Made by a program: the position numbers and the translations under genes. The notes beneath the pieces were generated by a model. The model was not told the DNA's origin and did not search any database. It worked only from the letters and a program-made list of their open reading frames with translations. Source: Bacteroides_D sp963546395 (lineage in GTDB: Bacteria > Bacteroidota > Bacteroidia > Bacteroidales > CAJPTX01). Taken from it: 64,000 bases of DNA. This document shows, piece after piece, positions 51,214-60,340 of this stretch (positions are counted from its first letter, which is position 1; each line of letters begins with the position of its first letter). The stretch is taken from contig CAUUMS010000002.1 in assembly GCA_963546395.1 (NCBI GenBank), forward strand, positions 62,001-126,000, in the 5' to 3' direction.

Positions 51214-52359
51214 ATGAGCCGCATGTTGAAGACATTCCGGAACCTACCAGCAGTAGCCCTCGCAGTGGCGATCCTGCTGCTGGGATGTGCCCAGTGCGCA
51301 AAGCGGGATCAGCCAAATGATGAGGGGGAGTCGACGGCGGAGGTGTTCACTGTCGAGAAGCAGGCCGATCTGTCTCGCCTGGCTGTGGTGGCCGCAGATA
51401 TGCGCTACCTACTGGGCATCGATACGACGACATTCTACGTGGTGGCTCGCATCCGCTGGAATGGGCCCCTGTTCGATAAGCTGGCGCGCCTCCCTGATGG
51501 TGGCGTGCTGGTGGTGGACGAGCGGATGGAGCAAGAGAACCGGCTCTACCGGCTGAACCCCGATTGTAGCCTGTACGCCTCGGTACCAGTGCCCGATAGA
51601 CCCGCAACCCCATTCGTCCACGGTAACCTCGCCATCATGGGGGGGAGCTATTTCGGCCCCGAAGGAATCGCGGTCATGGTCTACCAGCTGGACAGCATGG
51701 TGCACCGGAAAACATTCGGCGTAAAGGGAAGGGTAATACGGCAGGAGGGATTCTGTGCGCAGGGCGATAAGATCTTTTTGCCCTACGTCAATTCCGTGGG
51801 CGACCCCGGGCAGCGTGAATCCTTCCCTGTGATGCTCGATGCGAACACGCTGGACACCACCCACCTGCATATCGGTGAACTGCTGGAGGGAGAGGGGGCC
51901 CGTTCCATCATTCATGCCGTTTGCGGTGATACGCTCGTCGTGCTCCCCATCTCGGGTTGCCACCCCATCGTATACGACCTGGCCACGCGGCGCACGTTGG
52001 CGCACCGGGACGTGGGGCCCGAGCTGATCGCCAAGATTGGTCAGCGCAGGGGCATATCGGGCCAGCCCGTGGTGCGCAACGGTATGCTCTATACGCTCTA
52101 TGTAAGAGCCGAAGGAATGGTGCGAAAAGCATACTGGGTGAAGATCCGCCTCTCCGACCTTAGCCTCATTGATGCCAAGCAGGTGGCACTCGACTACGGG
52201 GCACACTGGACGGCCGGCGACGACTTCCACACCTTCGGCCGATTCTACATCATCGAGACAGACATGCCGGAGAGGAAGACCTTCAGGGCCACCCTCGTGG
52301 ACTGGCGTACCGGCGAAGTGGCTGGGCAGTGCTCTATGTACGACCTCAAGTTTCGCTAG
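51214..52359 (+). CDS. Lipoprotein of unknown function, tandem copy 2
   Basis: 381 residues; an ATG at 51223 is also possible. The lipobox is intact (AILLLGCAQC). The sequence is nearly the same as copy 1 except for the N-terminus, a patch around residues 218-235 (THLHIGELLEGEGARSI against VHLRIGDLLKGKSSDTF) and a short loop near residue 300. The DNA identity in between is high enough to indicate recent duplication or gene conversion. Function unknown; possibly beta-propeller. A terminator follows. Confidence 0.75.
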   Translation: MSRMLKTFRNLPAVALAVAILLLGCAQCAKRDQPNDEGESTAEVFTVEKQADLSRLAVVAADMRYLLGIDTTTFYVVARIRWNGPLFDKLARLPDGGVLVVDERMEQENRLYRLNPDCSLYASVPVPDRPATPFVHGNLAIMGGSYFGPEGIAVMVYQLDSMVHRKTFGVKGRVIRQEGFCAQGDKIFLPYVNSVGDPGQRESFPVMLDANTLDTTHLHIGELLEGEGARSIIHAVCGDTLVVLPISGCHPIVYDLATRRTLAHRDVGPELIAKIGQRRGISGQPVVRNGMLYTLYVRAEGMVRKAYWVKIRLSDLSLIDAKQVALDYGAHWTAGDDFHTFGRFYIIETDMPERKTFRATLVDWRTGEVAGQCSMYDLKFR

Positions 52360-52419
52360 ATGATGACCCGTTGCCGATAGGCAGAATGGCGAAGTGCCCT
52401 AGCTACCGATGCCGGTAAT

Positions 52420-52459
52420 GCTCCCGCTGCCACAGAGTGTGGATAGCGGGAGCTTTTTT
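52420..52459 (+). terminator. Rho-independent terminator after the duplicated genes
   Basis: GCTCCCGCT (52420-52428) pairs with AGCGGGAGC (52445-52453), with inner CCACA/TGTGG pairing and six T after the stem. Confidence 0.88.
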
Positions 52460-52502
52460 ATGCCGAATCAGCAAGTGGAACTCTCGTTTCCGCATTCCAT
52501 CT

Positions 52503-52742
52503 ATGCGTGGCACCGTGCAGCACGAAGTCTTTGAGGGTCGACGGGTTTCCACCTATGAGAAAGGAGAGAGCCTGCCGATCTACGTGAAGTGCTGCAAAGA
52601 GGAGGTGCTACAAAAAACGGTAGAGTACGCCGTCAAGGTTTCGCTGGAAGATCCGGATGGGTGTCTTCCCAGTTACCAGGACGTGAAAGCCCGATTGAGG
52701 TCATCGGTTGGGGCTATTGTAGTGCCCCCATTGCGTAGCTAG
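52503..52742 (+). CDS. Small hypothetical protein
   Basis: 79 residues from the ATG at 52503; upstream in-frame starts overlap the terminator. The composition is that of a soluble charged protein (EVLQKTVEYAVKVSLEDPD). I recognise no family. It lies alone between the terminator and the convergent LRR gene. The protein-like composition is the only support, and it may be a remnant. Confidence 0.35.
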   Translation: MRGTVQHEVFEGRRVSTYEKGESLPIYVKCCKEEVLQKTVEYAVKVSLEDPDGCLPSYQDVKARLRSSVGAIVVPPLRS

Positions 52743-52992
52743 CGCAATCAATCCTACGCAGCACATTCGGTTTGCACCGCGCTCTGACCTACAGCCTGCT
52801 GCAATGCCTTGTGTAATAGACCGGTGCTACGGTACACCGCTGTTGCTCCCCTTCCCCTGCCTGTGGCGATCGCTCGTGGGGTGAGATTGCCAGAGTTACC
52901 CGAATCGGATTCGCGAGTCCTCAAGCATGAAGACTGCGCTGTGCGATCCTGCCAGCATGACTTGCTGCCTGCGGAGAGCCGTATCCCCCCGC

Positions 52993-54702
52993 TTAGCGTT
53001 TAGCCAGGCAGTGCGCAATGCGCGTCCCCTGACGCTCTAGCTGGAGCACGTACGAGCCTGGGGGCAATGTTCCTAACGACAGGCTCATCTCCCCGTCCCA
53101 GCGAGCTACGGACTTGTGGACGAGCACGCCGTCAATGGCATGCAGCGTCAGCACATCGCCCTTGTAGAGCCCACTTAGGTGTAGCGTCTCCGCAAACGGA
53201 TTGGGGTAGGCCATTACCCCGATGCTGGCCAGGTTCCCATCCTCCACGCCCGTCATCTGGCCCGTGTATTTGGGCTCAAATGAGGCATCGAAATGCGTGT
53301 TACCATCGAGCTGAAGGTTGAGTGTCCCGCCGTGCTGTTCGCCGATGCGATTGAGCCCGTTGATTTGCAGTTGAATCGTGCGGTAGCCCGTCTTCGGGGT
53401 CGCCCGTACCACGATGGGGGTGCCCTCCTCCAGCTGCGCATCATTGTCTATAGGCTTTCCGTACGCAAACAGCTGTAGCTGCCCATTCCGGGGCCTATTG
53501 TAGGAAACCGTGTAGCGGGGCTTGCTGTACCCCCCGAAGGGGATGCGGTGCTTGACACCACCATTGAGGTTGTAGACCGTCCACCCGTGCTGCACTAGCG
53601 ACTGCACGTCGCCCACCAGGCACACATTGCGATCCTGGCCCTGCTGAAGATCCACGGGGTAGAAGTCGCCCTTTGCGACCCCGGTCGATAGCAGCGTATT
53701 CACGATACGCCCCATGGCCTCATGCTGGATGCGATTCTGGGCGCAGCACAGATCCGACATCTCGGGGCATGCCGAGAGGTTGAGCTCCGTGAGTTGGTTG
53801 CCCTGGCAGGACAGCATGGTGAGGCGAGAGTTGCGCGACAGGTCTAGCTGCGTCAGGAGGTTAGCGTTGCACCAGAGGTGCGTCAGCCGTGGGCAGCGTT
53901 GCACGTTGAACTCGGTGAGCCGATTGTGGCTGCAATCGAAAATCTTCAGCGCCGGATGGCGTGTCATCTTGAGCTGCGTGATCTCGTTGCGCCCGCATGA
54001 GAATCGCTCTAGCCGGTAGTTCGTCTCTATGTCGAGCTCGGTGAGCCGGTTCTCCCCGCAGTCGAAAGAGCTCAGCGCGTAGCAGCGGCGCACGTTTACC
54101 TCCGTGAGCTGATTGCTACGGCACGAGAGGAACTCCAGGCTCTGGAAGCTCGATAGGTCGAGCCGCCGGATCTGGTTGTTCGCGCAGGCTAGGCCACCGA
54201 GGTTGCGGCACGGCCGCAGGTCGAGATCCATCAGCCGATTGCGCTGGCAGTAGAGGTAAGCCAGCCGGGTGCACCCTGCGAGGTTGAGATGGATTAGCTG
54301 GTTGTCATTGCATATCAGCCACTTGAGCTGCACACACCCATGCACGTTGAGCTGCGTGAGCTTGTTGTAGGCGCAGGAGAGGAAGCCCAGCGTGGGGGCC
54401 GTGGAGGCATCTAGAGCCGTCAGGCCGCACTCGTCGCAGTTCACCATTTCGACATCCCCCTCGATGCGTATGGTGCGCGCATTGACGATGTATTCCACCG
54501 GTTGCCCGTCCACATACTTCCCGCTGAGGCCCACAATTTGCAGCTTCCCGCGTAGGGTCATGGTGATCTTCTCCCCGATGCGCTTGGAGGTGGTCATGGA
54601 GATGACCTCTGCGCGCAGGGATCCCGCCCACCCGAGCTGCACGAGCAGGAGCAGGATCGGCAGGGCCGAGAGTAGACGCACTGAAAACGCTCTTTTCTGC
54701 AT
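52993..54702 (-). CDS. Leucine-rich repeat surface protein with T9SS sorting domain
   Basis: 569 residues from the ATG at 54702 (MQKRAFSVRLL). A signal peptide (about 1-31) is followed by about twelve 21-residue leucine-rich repeats (about 85-340) of the type L..L.C..N.LT.L.L..C, as in CNDNQLIHLNLAGCTRL. Then come an InlB-type beta repeat (YNRPRNGQLQLFAYG; GTPIVVRATPKTGYR) and a T9SS type A sorting domain (MAYPNPFAETLHLSGLYKGD; LPPGSYVLQL). It is probably a secreted or surface-attached binding protein. Confidence 0.88.
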   Translation of the reverse strand: MQKRAFSVRLLSALPILLLLVQLGWAGSLRAEVISMTTSKRIGEKITMTLRGKLQIVGLSGKYVDGQPVEYIVNARTIRIEGDVEMVNCDECGLTALDASTAPTLGFLSCAYNKLTQLNVHGCVQLKWLICNDNQLIHLNLAGCTRLAYLYCQRNRLMDLDLRPCRNLGGLACANNQIRRLDLSSFQSLEFLSCRSNQLTEVNVRRCYALSSFDCGENRLTELDIETNYRLERFSCGRNEITQLKMTRHPALKIFDCSHNRLTEFNVQRCPRLTHLWCNANLLTQLDLSRNSRLTMLSCQGNQLTELNLSACPEMSDLCCAQNRIQHEAMGRIVNTLLSTGVAKGDFYPVDLQQGQDRNVCLVGDVQSLVQHGWTVYNLNGGVKHRIPFGGYSKPRYTVSYNRPRNGQLQLFAYGKPIDNDAQLEEGTPIVVRATPKTGYRTIQLQINGLNRIGEQHGGTLNLQLDGNTHFDASFEPKYTGQMTGVEDGNLASIGVMAYPNPFAETLHLSGLYKGDVLTLHAIDGVLVHKSVARWDGEMSLSLGTLPPGSYVLQLERQGTRIAHCLAKR

Positions 54703-54954
54703 GGAACCTCCAAACGGGAGCTGCGCAAGCCACTCACCGAACACTCGGGGCAGCGGGGGCAAACACGGCCAGCAACGATGCAGCCATGGATCGCCCGCAT
54801 TGCAACAATTCCTTACAGAAAATAACGTGTGCGTTGGGAAAGGGTTACACCGTTGCGAAGATCCGTGTACCTTCCCCGTTGCCGTGGTGCCTACGTGCTG
54901 GGGGTGTTGGAGTCTATGGCCGCAATGCGCGGGGCGATGCGGAGCCCATTCTGG

Positions 54955-55839
54955 CTACATGTTCATCTCCGAGTGGTTCTCCCGAATCCGCTGTTCCACA
55001 TTGAGTTGCGCTCGTATGGAGTGCAAAATGGTATCCACGATGGTGTGCAGCAGTTTCCCCTCCCTGTAGTCGGCCTTGCAGCAGAATTGCACGCGGTTAT
55101 CTTTCAGCAGCCGTTGCGCCTTCAGTATGCATTGATCGCAGTTCTGGCTGGTGGAGTCATATACCGCAATGGAGTAGCCGCCTCCCTCCTTCACCATGCG
55201 CATCACGGGAATGTCGGTGGCCCCATCCCCGAAGTAGATCAGGCGTGAGAATGGAATTGGCCGCTCCGACAGCTCCATCGGCTCATTCACCTTCTCGGCA
55301 TCCGATATGGAGTGGATGCCCTTGTTGATCTTGAAAAGGAACTGCGTCTTGCCGGTGTAGTCGATGGCGATGCGCGGCCAGATGGCGGTCTCGTGCGCAT
55401 CGTAGCGGTAACTGCTGGCAAAAACCTTGGTGAACCGCTCGTAGATAGGCAGCCCGCTGATCATCTCCTCTAGCCCCGAGGAAATGACGTAGTGCCTCAC
55501 GGTGATGTTGAGCTCGTCGCCCAACTGGTCAAATAGGTCGAACCACTCCTCCACGCCCGGGAACAGCTTGATGTGCCTCGCGCTCTCAATCAGCATGCTC
55601 TTAGTGAGGGGACGTCGCCCCTTCTTGGCCACCTCGAGGAGCATGCGCATGTAGGTTTCAATGTAGCTGGCATCCTCGGACTGGGCCCGCTGGTTGGTCT
55701 GCTGCCAGAAATCGTCGGGCTGGATGCCGAAGCTCCGCAGGTAGCCGTCCTGCATGTTCCCCTCAATGAGGGTGCCGTCCACATCGTATACCATGGCCAC
55801 CACGGGGCGGCTCGTCTGGGGGTCTATTCTACTGTCCAT
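54955..55839 (-). CDS. HAD-superfamily phosphatase
   Basis: 294 residues. HAD motif I is MVYDVDGTLIEGN (residues about 16-28), motif II Ser is in YVISSG and motif IV is FGDGATDIPVM. A helical cap lies between motifs I and II. It resembles phosphoserine-phosphatase-like HAD enzymes, but the substrate cannot be assigned. An acidic C-terminal extension of about 40 residues is present. It is a single gene with its own -7 element. Confidence 0.85.
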   Translation of the reverse strand: MDSRIDPQTSRPVVAMVYDVDGTLIEGNMQDGYLRSFGIQPDDFWQQTNQRAQSEDASYIETYMRMLLEVAKKGRRPLTKSMLIESARHIKLFPGVEEWFDLFDQLGDELNITVRHYVISSGLEEMISGLPIYERFTKVFASSYRYDAHETAIWPRIAIDYTGKTQFLFKINKGIHSISDAEKVNEPMELSERPIPFSRLIYFGDGATDIPVMRMVKEGGGYSIAVYDSTSQNCDQCILKAQRLLKDNRVQFCCKADYREGKLLHTIVDTILHSIRAQLNVEQRIRENHSEMNM

Positions 55840-55867
55840 ATCCGGGGCGCATAGGTCTATCCCTCTT

Positions 55868-55875
55868 CAAAGGTA
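55868..55875 (-). promoter_or_regulatory. -7 element for the HAD gene
   Basis: TACCTTTG on the minus strand, 28 bases upstream of the ATG at 55839. Confidence 0.7.
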
Positions 55876-56000
55876 GACAATGCGCGCCAAAGCGCGGGCA
55901 AGATGCGAGCGATGCGCCTGGGGGTGGATGGGGGCTGACGATGAGCCAAGGCCCGTGGCAATGCGAGCGGGATAACGACGGGGACGAGCCCGACCAACGA

Positions 56001-56044
56001 CGTAGCAAGTCCCAATTTGTGCGACAAAATACGGCTTTGATACG
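56001..56044. repeat. Dispersed repeat, copy C (shorter)
   Basis: 56006-56030 aligns with 38060-38085 at 22 of 26 positions with one gap. It lies between the divergent HAD and aldolase promoters. Confidence 0.5.
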
Positions 56045-56144
56045 GCGATGCCACGCCGTCGCCAGCGTGCACATCCCCCGCATGCCGGCCTGCGGGAGGC
56101 TGGAGAACGGGCGAATCCTGGGGTGCGATTTGCGCAAAAGAGGC

Positions 56145-56152
56145 TATATTTG
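56145..56152 (+). promoter_or_regulatory. -7 element for the aldolase gene
   Basis: TATATTTG matches TAnnTTTG, 24 bases upstream of the ATG at 56177. It supports this start over the longer frame from 56048. Confidence 0.68.
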
Positions 56153-56176
56153 TTGCAAACTAAGAGTAGGGCGGCT

Positions 56177-57235
56177 ATGGATTTTCAACAGATCACAGAC
56201 CTTCTAGGTGCGCGGGCAGAGGGGATCCTGAACCATGTATGCAAGACGGTGAGCAAGGAGCACTTGCATTTGCCCGGCACAGACTTTGTCGATCGGGTAG
56301 TCGCCCCGTCCAACCGCTCGCCCCAGGTGATGCGGAGCATCCAGAGCATCCTGAATCATGGTCGCCTGGCAGGCACGGGTTACGTGTCCATCCTCCCGGT
56401 GGATCAGGGGATTGAGCATTCGGCAGCCGCCTCGTTTGCCCCGAACCCCATCTACTTCGACCCAGAAAACATCGTGAAGCTCGCCCTGGAGGGGGGGACG
56501 AATGCCGTGGCGTCCACGTTTGGCGTGCTGGCCTCGGTGTCGCGCAAGTATGCCCATCGCATCCCATTCATCGTCAAGCTCAATCACAACGAGCTGCTCA
56601 CCTACCCGGAGAAGTTCGATCAGATCATGTTCGGCTCGGTGGATGAGGCCTGGAACCTCGGTGCGACGGCCGTGGGGGCCACCATCTACTTCGGCTCTGA
56701 GGAGTCGAACCGCCAGATTGTAGAGGTGGCCGAGGCGTTCGAGAGGGCGCACGAGCTGGGCATGGCCACCGTGCTCTGGTGCTATCTGCGCAACAGCAGT
56801 TTCAAGGTGGATGGCAAGGACTACCACGTGAGCGCCGACCTCACGGGTCAGGCCAACCATATTGGGGTGACCATACAGGCCGACATCATCAAGCAGAAGC
56901 TGCCGGAGTGCAACGGCGGATTCACGGCGCTGAAGTTTGGCAAGACGAACAAGAGGGTGTACGGCGAGTTGGCCACAGAGCACCCCATAGACCTCACGCG
57001 CTACCAGCTGCTCAACTGCTACGGGGGCCGCTCGGGCCTCATCAACTCGGGTGGCGCATCCAGCGGGGAGAGCGACCTGGCGGAGGCCGTGTACACTGCG
57101 GTGGTCAACAAGCGGGCCGGAGGCATGGGCCTCATCAGCGGTAGGAAGGCTTTCCAACGTCCGATGGAAGAGGGGGTTAAGCTGCTCAACGCCATCCAGG
57201 ACGTGTACCTGTGCGATAAGATTACGATCGCCTAA
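56177..57235 (+). CDS. fbaB: Class I fructose-bisphosphate aldolase (FbaB type)
   Basis: 352 residues from the ATG at 56177. It fits the DhnA/archaeal-type class I aldolases, with VSILPVDQGIEHS, FIVKLNHNELLTYP, GATAVGATIYFGSEES and the late SGRKAFQRP phosphate-binding stretch. It cleaves fructose 1,6-bisphosphate in glycolysis through a lysine Schiff base. The HhH-repeat gene follows after 25 bases and may be co-transcribed. Confidence 0.93.
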   Translation: MDFQQITDLLGARAEGILNHVCKTVSKEHLHLPGTDFVDRVVAPSNRSPQVMRSIQSILNHGRLAGTGYVSILPVDQGIEHSAAASFAPNPIYFDPENIVKLALEGGTNAVASTFGVLASVSRKYAHRIPFIVKLNHNELLTYPEKFDQIMFGSVDEAWNLGATAVGATIYFGSEESNRQIVEVAEAFERAHELGMATVLWCYLRNSSFKVDGKDYHVSADLTGQANHIGVTIQADIIKQKLPECNGGFTALKFGKTNKRVYGELATEHPIDLTRYQLLNCYGGRSGLINSGGASSGESDLAEAVYTAVVNKRAGGMGLISGRKAFQRPMEEGVKLLNAIQDVYLCDKITIA

Positions 57236-57260
57236 CGCATAGACGGTCGCCCGCAGGGCA

Positions 57261-58376
57261 ATGGGAGATGCGCCGTCACCACCCATTGCCATTCGACGCA
57301 GGCAGGGACTCATTATCCTTGCGCTGGCGGTGTGCGCCATCTGCACGCTGCATGGTGTAGGGACTCATCATCAGGGGGATTTGTCGCCCGAATGGGGTGG
57401 GGATAGTTCGGCAGTGCGCGGTGTGCTTGCTGCGCAGTGGGACAACGCTGAGGGTGAAGGGCTGAGGCTGGGGGACGGACAGCACTTCCAGCGGTTGATC
57501 TCGGCTGGTGTGCAACCGGCTGTGGCCCATGCGCTGAGCGATTCGATGGCTGGTCGGTCGCCCGCAGAGGTGTACTACATAGCCAGGCGATATGCGTGCT
57601 TCGACTCCGGGTTGCTCCGTGTGGCACCACCTATCAGGCAGGCGAGGCCCCCACGGGTTCGGGTTGCCATACGTGTCGAGCCGCGCTTCCACCCCTTCCC
57701 TTTTGATCCGAATTCCATCGACAGCGCGGGACTCGTGCGCCTGGGTTTCACGCCCCGTCAGGCTCGGGCCATTGTTCGCTACCGTGATCGAGGGGGCATA
57801 TTTCGCCGAGCATCGGATTTCGGTTGCCTTCGGGTGGTCGATTCCGCGGCGTACGCCGTGCTGGGGCCCTACGTGCAGATAGCCGATACGCTAGCGCACA
57901 TGCAGCGTGCCAGGGCCGATGCGGCTCGTTTCCGTCCCTTCCCCTTCGATCCCAACACCATCGACAGCGCGGGACTCGTGCTCCTTGGTTTTACGCCTCG
58001 CCAAGCCCGGGCCATTGTGCGTTACCGTGATCGAGGGGGCATATTTCGTCGGGCATCGGATTTCGGTCGCCTCTGTGTAGTCGATTCTGCGGCGTACGCC
58101 GTGCTGGAGCCCTATGTGCAGATAGCCGATACGCTAGCGCACGCGCAGCGTGCTAGAGCCGATGCGGCTCGTTTCCGTCCCTTCCCCTTCGATCCCAACG
58201 CCATAGACAGCGCGGGGCTGGTGCGCTTGGGTTTTACGCCCCGTCAGGCTCGGGCGATCGTTCGTTACCGTGAGCGAGGAGGCACATTCCGCCGAGCATC
58301 GGACTTTGGTCGCCTCCGGGTGGTCGACTCTATGGCATACGTTGTGCTGGAGCCCTACATTCGGGTAGGACTCTAG
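57261..58376 (+). CDS. Membrane-anchored protein with three near-identical HhH repeats
   Basis: 371 residues. An N-terminal hydrophobic helix (GLIILALAVCAICTL) acts as signal or anchor. Residues about 145-371 hold three tandem helix-hairpin-helix units of 81 residues (243 bp period), each with PFPFDPN, DSAGLVRLGFTPRQARAIVR and GGIFRRASDFGRL. HhH units of this ComEA-like type bind DNA or proteins; in Bacteroidota such envelope proteins are common and uncharacterised. The repeats are almost the same at DNA level, so the array has expanded recently and its copy number may vary between strains. Confidence 0.78.
   Translation: MGDAPSPPIAIRRRQGLIILALAVCAICTLHGVGTHHQGDLSPEWGGDSSAVRGVLAAQWDNAEGEGLRLGDGQHFQRLISAGVQPAVAHALSDSMAGRSPAEVYYIARRYACFDSGLLRVAPPIRQARPPRVRVAIRVEPRFHPFPFDPNSIDSAGLVRLGFTPRQARAIVRYRDRGGIFRRASDFGCLRVVDSAAYAVLGPYVQIADTLAHMQRARADAARFRPFPFDPNTIDSAGLVLLGFTPRQARAIVRYRDRGGIFRRASDFGRLCVVDSAAYAVLEPYVQIADTLAHAQRARADAARFRPFPFDPNAIDSAGLVRLGFTPRQARAIVRYRERGGTFRRASDFGRLRVVDSMAYVVLEPYIRVGL
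57705..58376 (+). repeat. Three tandem 243-bp coding repeats
   Basis: Equivalent positions 57705, 57948 and 58191 are spaced exactly 243 bases apart. The last unit is truncated at the stop codon. Confidence 0.88.
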
Positions 58377-58408
58377 CGATTGCATGCGGACATGCGGCCG
58401 AGGGGGTG

Positions 58409-59959
58409 TTACAGCTTCTCTAGCAGGGCGCGGAGGGAGACCTTCGACTGGAGCACCTCCCGCAGGCGGGAGGCATCAATGCGCTCCTGCGCCATGCTGT
58501 CGCGCTCGCGCAGGGTGACGCTCCCGTCCTCCATCGTCTGATTGTCGATGGTGACGCAGTAGGGTGTCCCGATGGCATCTTGCCTGCGGTAGCGTTTGCC
58601 GATGGTGTCCTTCTCCTCGTACTGGCAGGCCATGTCGAGCCGAAGGTCGTCGATGATGGCCCGGGCACGCTCCGGCATCCCGTCCTTGCGCACGAGAGGC
58701 AGCACGGCAACCTTTACGGGAGCTAGGGCTGGTGGCAGGTGAAGCATGCGGCGCACCTCTTGCCGCCCATCATCACCAGAGACGGTCTCCTCGTCGTAGG
58801 CCGCGCAGAGCACCATGAGGACTGCCCGGTCGAGCCCAATGGAGGTCTCCACCACGTAGGGGGTGTAGTTCTCGTTGCGCTCGGCGTCGAAGTACTGTAT
58901 CTTGCGCCCGCTGTACTGCTGGTGACGCGACAGGTCGTAGTCGGTGCGCGAGTGGATGCCCTCCACCTCCTTGAATCCGAAGGGGAACCGGAATTCGATG
59001 TCGCAGGCCGCGTTGGCGTAGTGGGCTAGCTTGTCGTGCGGGTGGTAGCGGTAGTTGTCCTGACCCAGCCCGAGGGCCAGGTGCCAGCGCAGACGCTGCT
59101 CTTTCCAGTACTCATACCACTGCATCTCGGAGCCGGGGGCCACGAAGAACTGCATCTCCATCTGCTCGAACTCGCGCATGCGGAAGGTGAACTGCCGTGC
59201 CACAATCTCATTGCGGAATGCCTTGCCCACCTGCGCAATGCCGAACGGGATCTTCATGCGCCCAGTCTTCTGGACGTTGAGGTAATTGACGAAGATGCCT
59301 TGTGCCGTTTCGGGTCGCAGGTAGATCTCGCTGGCCTCATCGCTGAGGGAGCCCACCTGCGTGGCGAACATCAGATTGAACTGCCGCACGTCGGTCCAGT
59401 TGCGCGTGCCCGAGACGGGGCATACGATCTCTAGCTCCTCGATGAGGGCGCGCAGCCCCGGCAGGTCGTTCGCGTTGAGGCAGTCTGCCAGTCGGGTGCG
59501 TGCGGCATCGATGCCCTGCTGTATCCCCAGGACGCGGGGGTTGGTGGTGATGAACTGTTGGCGGTCGAAGGCCTCCCCGAACCGCTTGGCGGCCTTGGCC
59601 ACCTCCTTCTCCAGCTTCTCCTCCTGGCGGGCAATCCAGTCCTCCACCAGCACGTCGGCGCGGTAGCGTTTCTTGCTGTCGCGGTTGTCGATGAGCGGAT
59701 CGTTGAAGGCTCCCACGTGCCCCGAGGCTTCCCACACGCGGGGGTGCATGAAGATGGACGCATCGATGCCCACCACGTTCTCATGCAGGCGCGTCATGGC
59801 GAGCCACCAGTAGCGGCGCACCTGCAACTTGAGCTCGGCGCCATGCTGCCCGTAGTCGTACACGGCGCTTAGGCCGTCGTAAATTTCGCTGCTCGGGAAT
59901 ACGAATCCGTACTCTTTGCAGTGGGAGACGATATTCTTAAACAGATCCTCTTGTGCCAT
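58409..59959 (-). CDS. glyS: Glycine--tRNA ligase (single-chain, class II)
   Basis: 516 residues from the ATG at 59959 (MAQEDLFKN). This is the homodimeric type found in Bacteroidota, Gram-positives and eukaryotes, not the alpha2/beta2 form. Motifs: YDYGQHGAEL, class II motif 2 region QVGKAFRNEI with FTFRMREFEQMEMQFF, motif 3 ETSIGLDRAVL and a C-terminal anticodon-binding domain (APVKVAVLPLVRKDG). It charges tRNA-Gly. It converges with the HhH gene without a visible terminator between them. Confidence 0.95.
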   Translation of the reverse strand: MAQEDLFKNIVSHCKEYGFVFPSSEIYDGLSAVYDYGQHGAELKLQVRRYWWLAMTRLHENVVGIDASIFMHPRVWEASGHVGAFNDPLIDNRDSKKRYRADVLVEDWIARQEEKLEKEVAKAAKRFGEAFDRQQFITTNPRVLGIQQGIDAARTRLADCLNANDLPGLRALIEELEIVCPVSGTRNWTDVRQFNLMFATQVGSLSDEASEIYLRPETAQGIFVNYLNVQKTGRMKIPFGIAQVGKAFRNEIVARQFTFRMREFEQMEMQFFVAPGSEMQWYEYWKEQRLRWHLALGLGQDNYRYHPHDKLAHYANAACDIEFRFPFGFKEVEGIHSRTDYDLSRHQQYSGRKIQYFDAERNENYTPYVVETSIGLDRAVLMVLCAAYDEETVSGDDGRQEVRRMLHLPPALAPVKVAVLPLVRKDGMPERARAIIDDLRLDMACQYEEKDTIGKRYRRQDAIGTPYCVTIDNQTMEDGSVTLRERDSMAQERIDASRLREVLQSKVSLRALLEKL

Positions 59960-60016
59960 TGCGATGCCCTTCCGTTTGCCGTAGCCACCCGCGCGGTGAT
60001 GGCGGGCACTCCAGCG

Positions 60017-60024
60017 CAAAGGTA
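60017..60024 (-). promoter_or_regulatory. -7 element for the glycyl-tRNA synthetase gene
   Basis: TACCTTTG on the minus strand, 57 bases upstream of the ATG at 59959. Confidence 0.68.
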
Positions 60025-60311
60025 GCTAAATCGCGTCGTGGGAGGGGATGGGTGGCCTGCCGCCATCGGCTGCTCGGGGGCCGATGTGGCGGAGAGTTGC
60101 ATGCGTGGCCAGTCTTTATTTCGGGCCTTCGGCATCGCACCTGGGATGATGTTGCATGCGCTGATTATCACGTGGATACGCACCGGGCTGAGAGCCAGCT
60201 TTTATCGGCGGAGGTGCAGAGGAGTGGCTCCCTCGGAGATGCAAGCCGGTGACGAAGGGCTCTGGCCGCGGAGCAAGCGGGGCAGAGCTCTACGAATAGC
60301 GCAATTAGATC

Positions 60312-60319
60312 TACCTTTG
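60312..60319 (+). promoter_or_regulatory. -7 element for rpsA
   Basis: TACCTTTG, 21 bases upstream of the ATG at 60341. Confidence 0.7.
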
Positions 60320-60340
60320 CTGCGCTTTTTAGCTAACTGA

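Noticed and set aside
57261..58376. ComEA competence protein
   Set aside because: The HhH units are ComEA-like, but length, threefold repeat and context (aldolase, glyS) do not fit a competence locus; no comEC is nearby.
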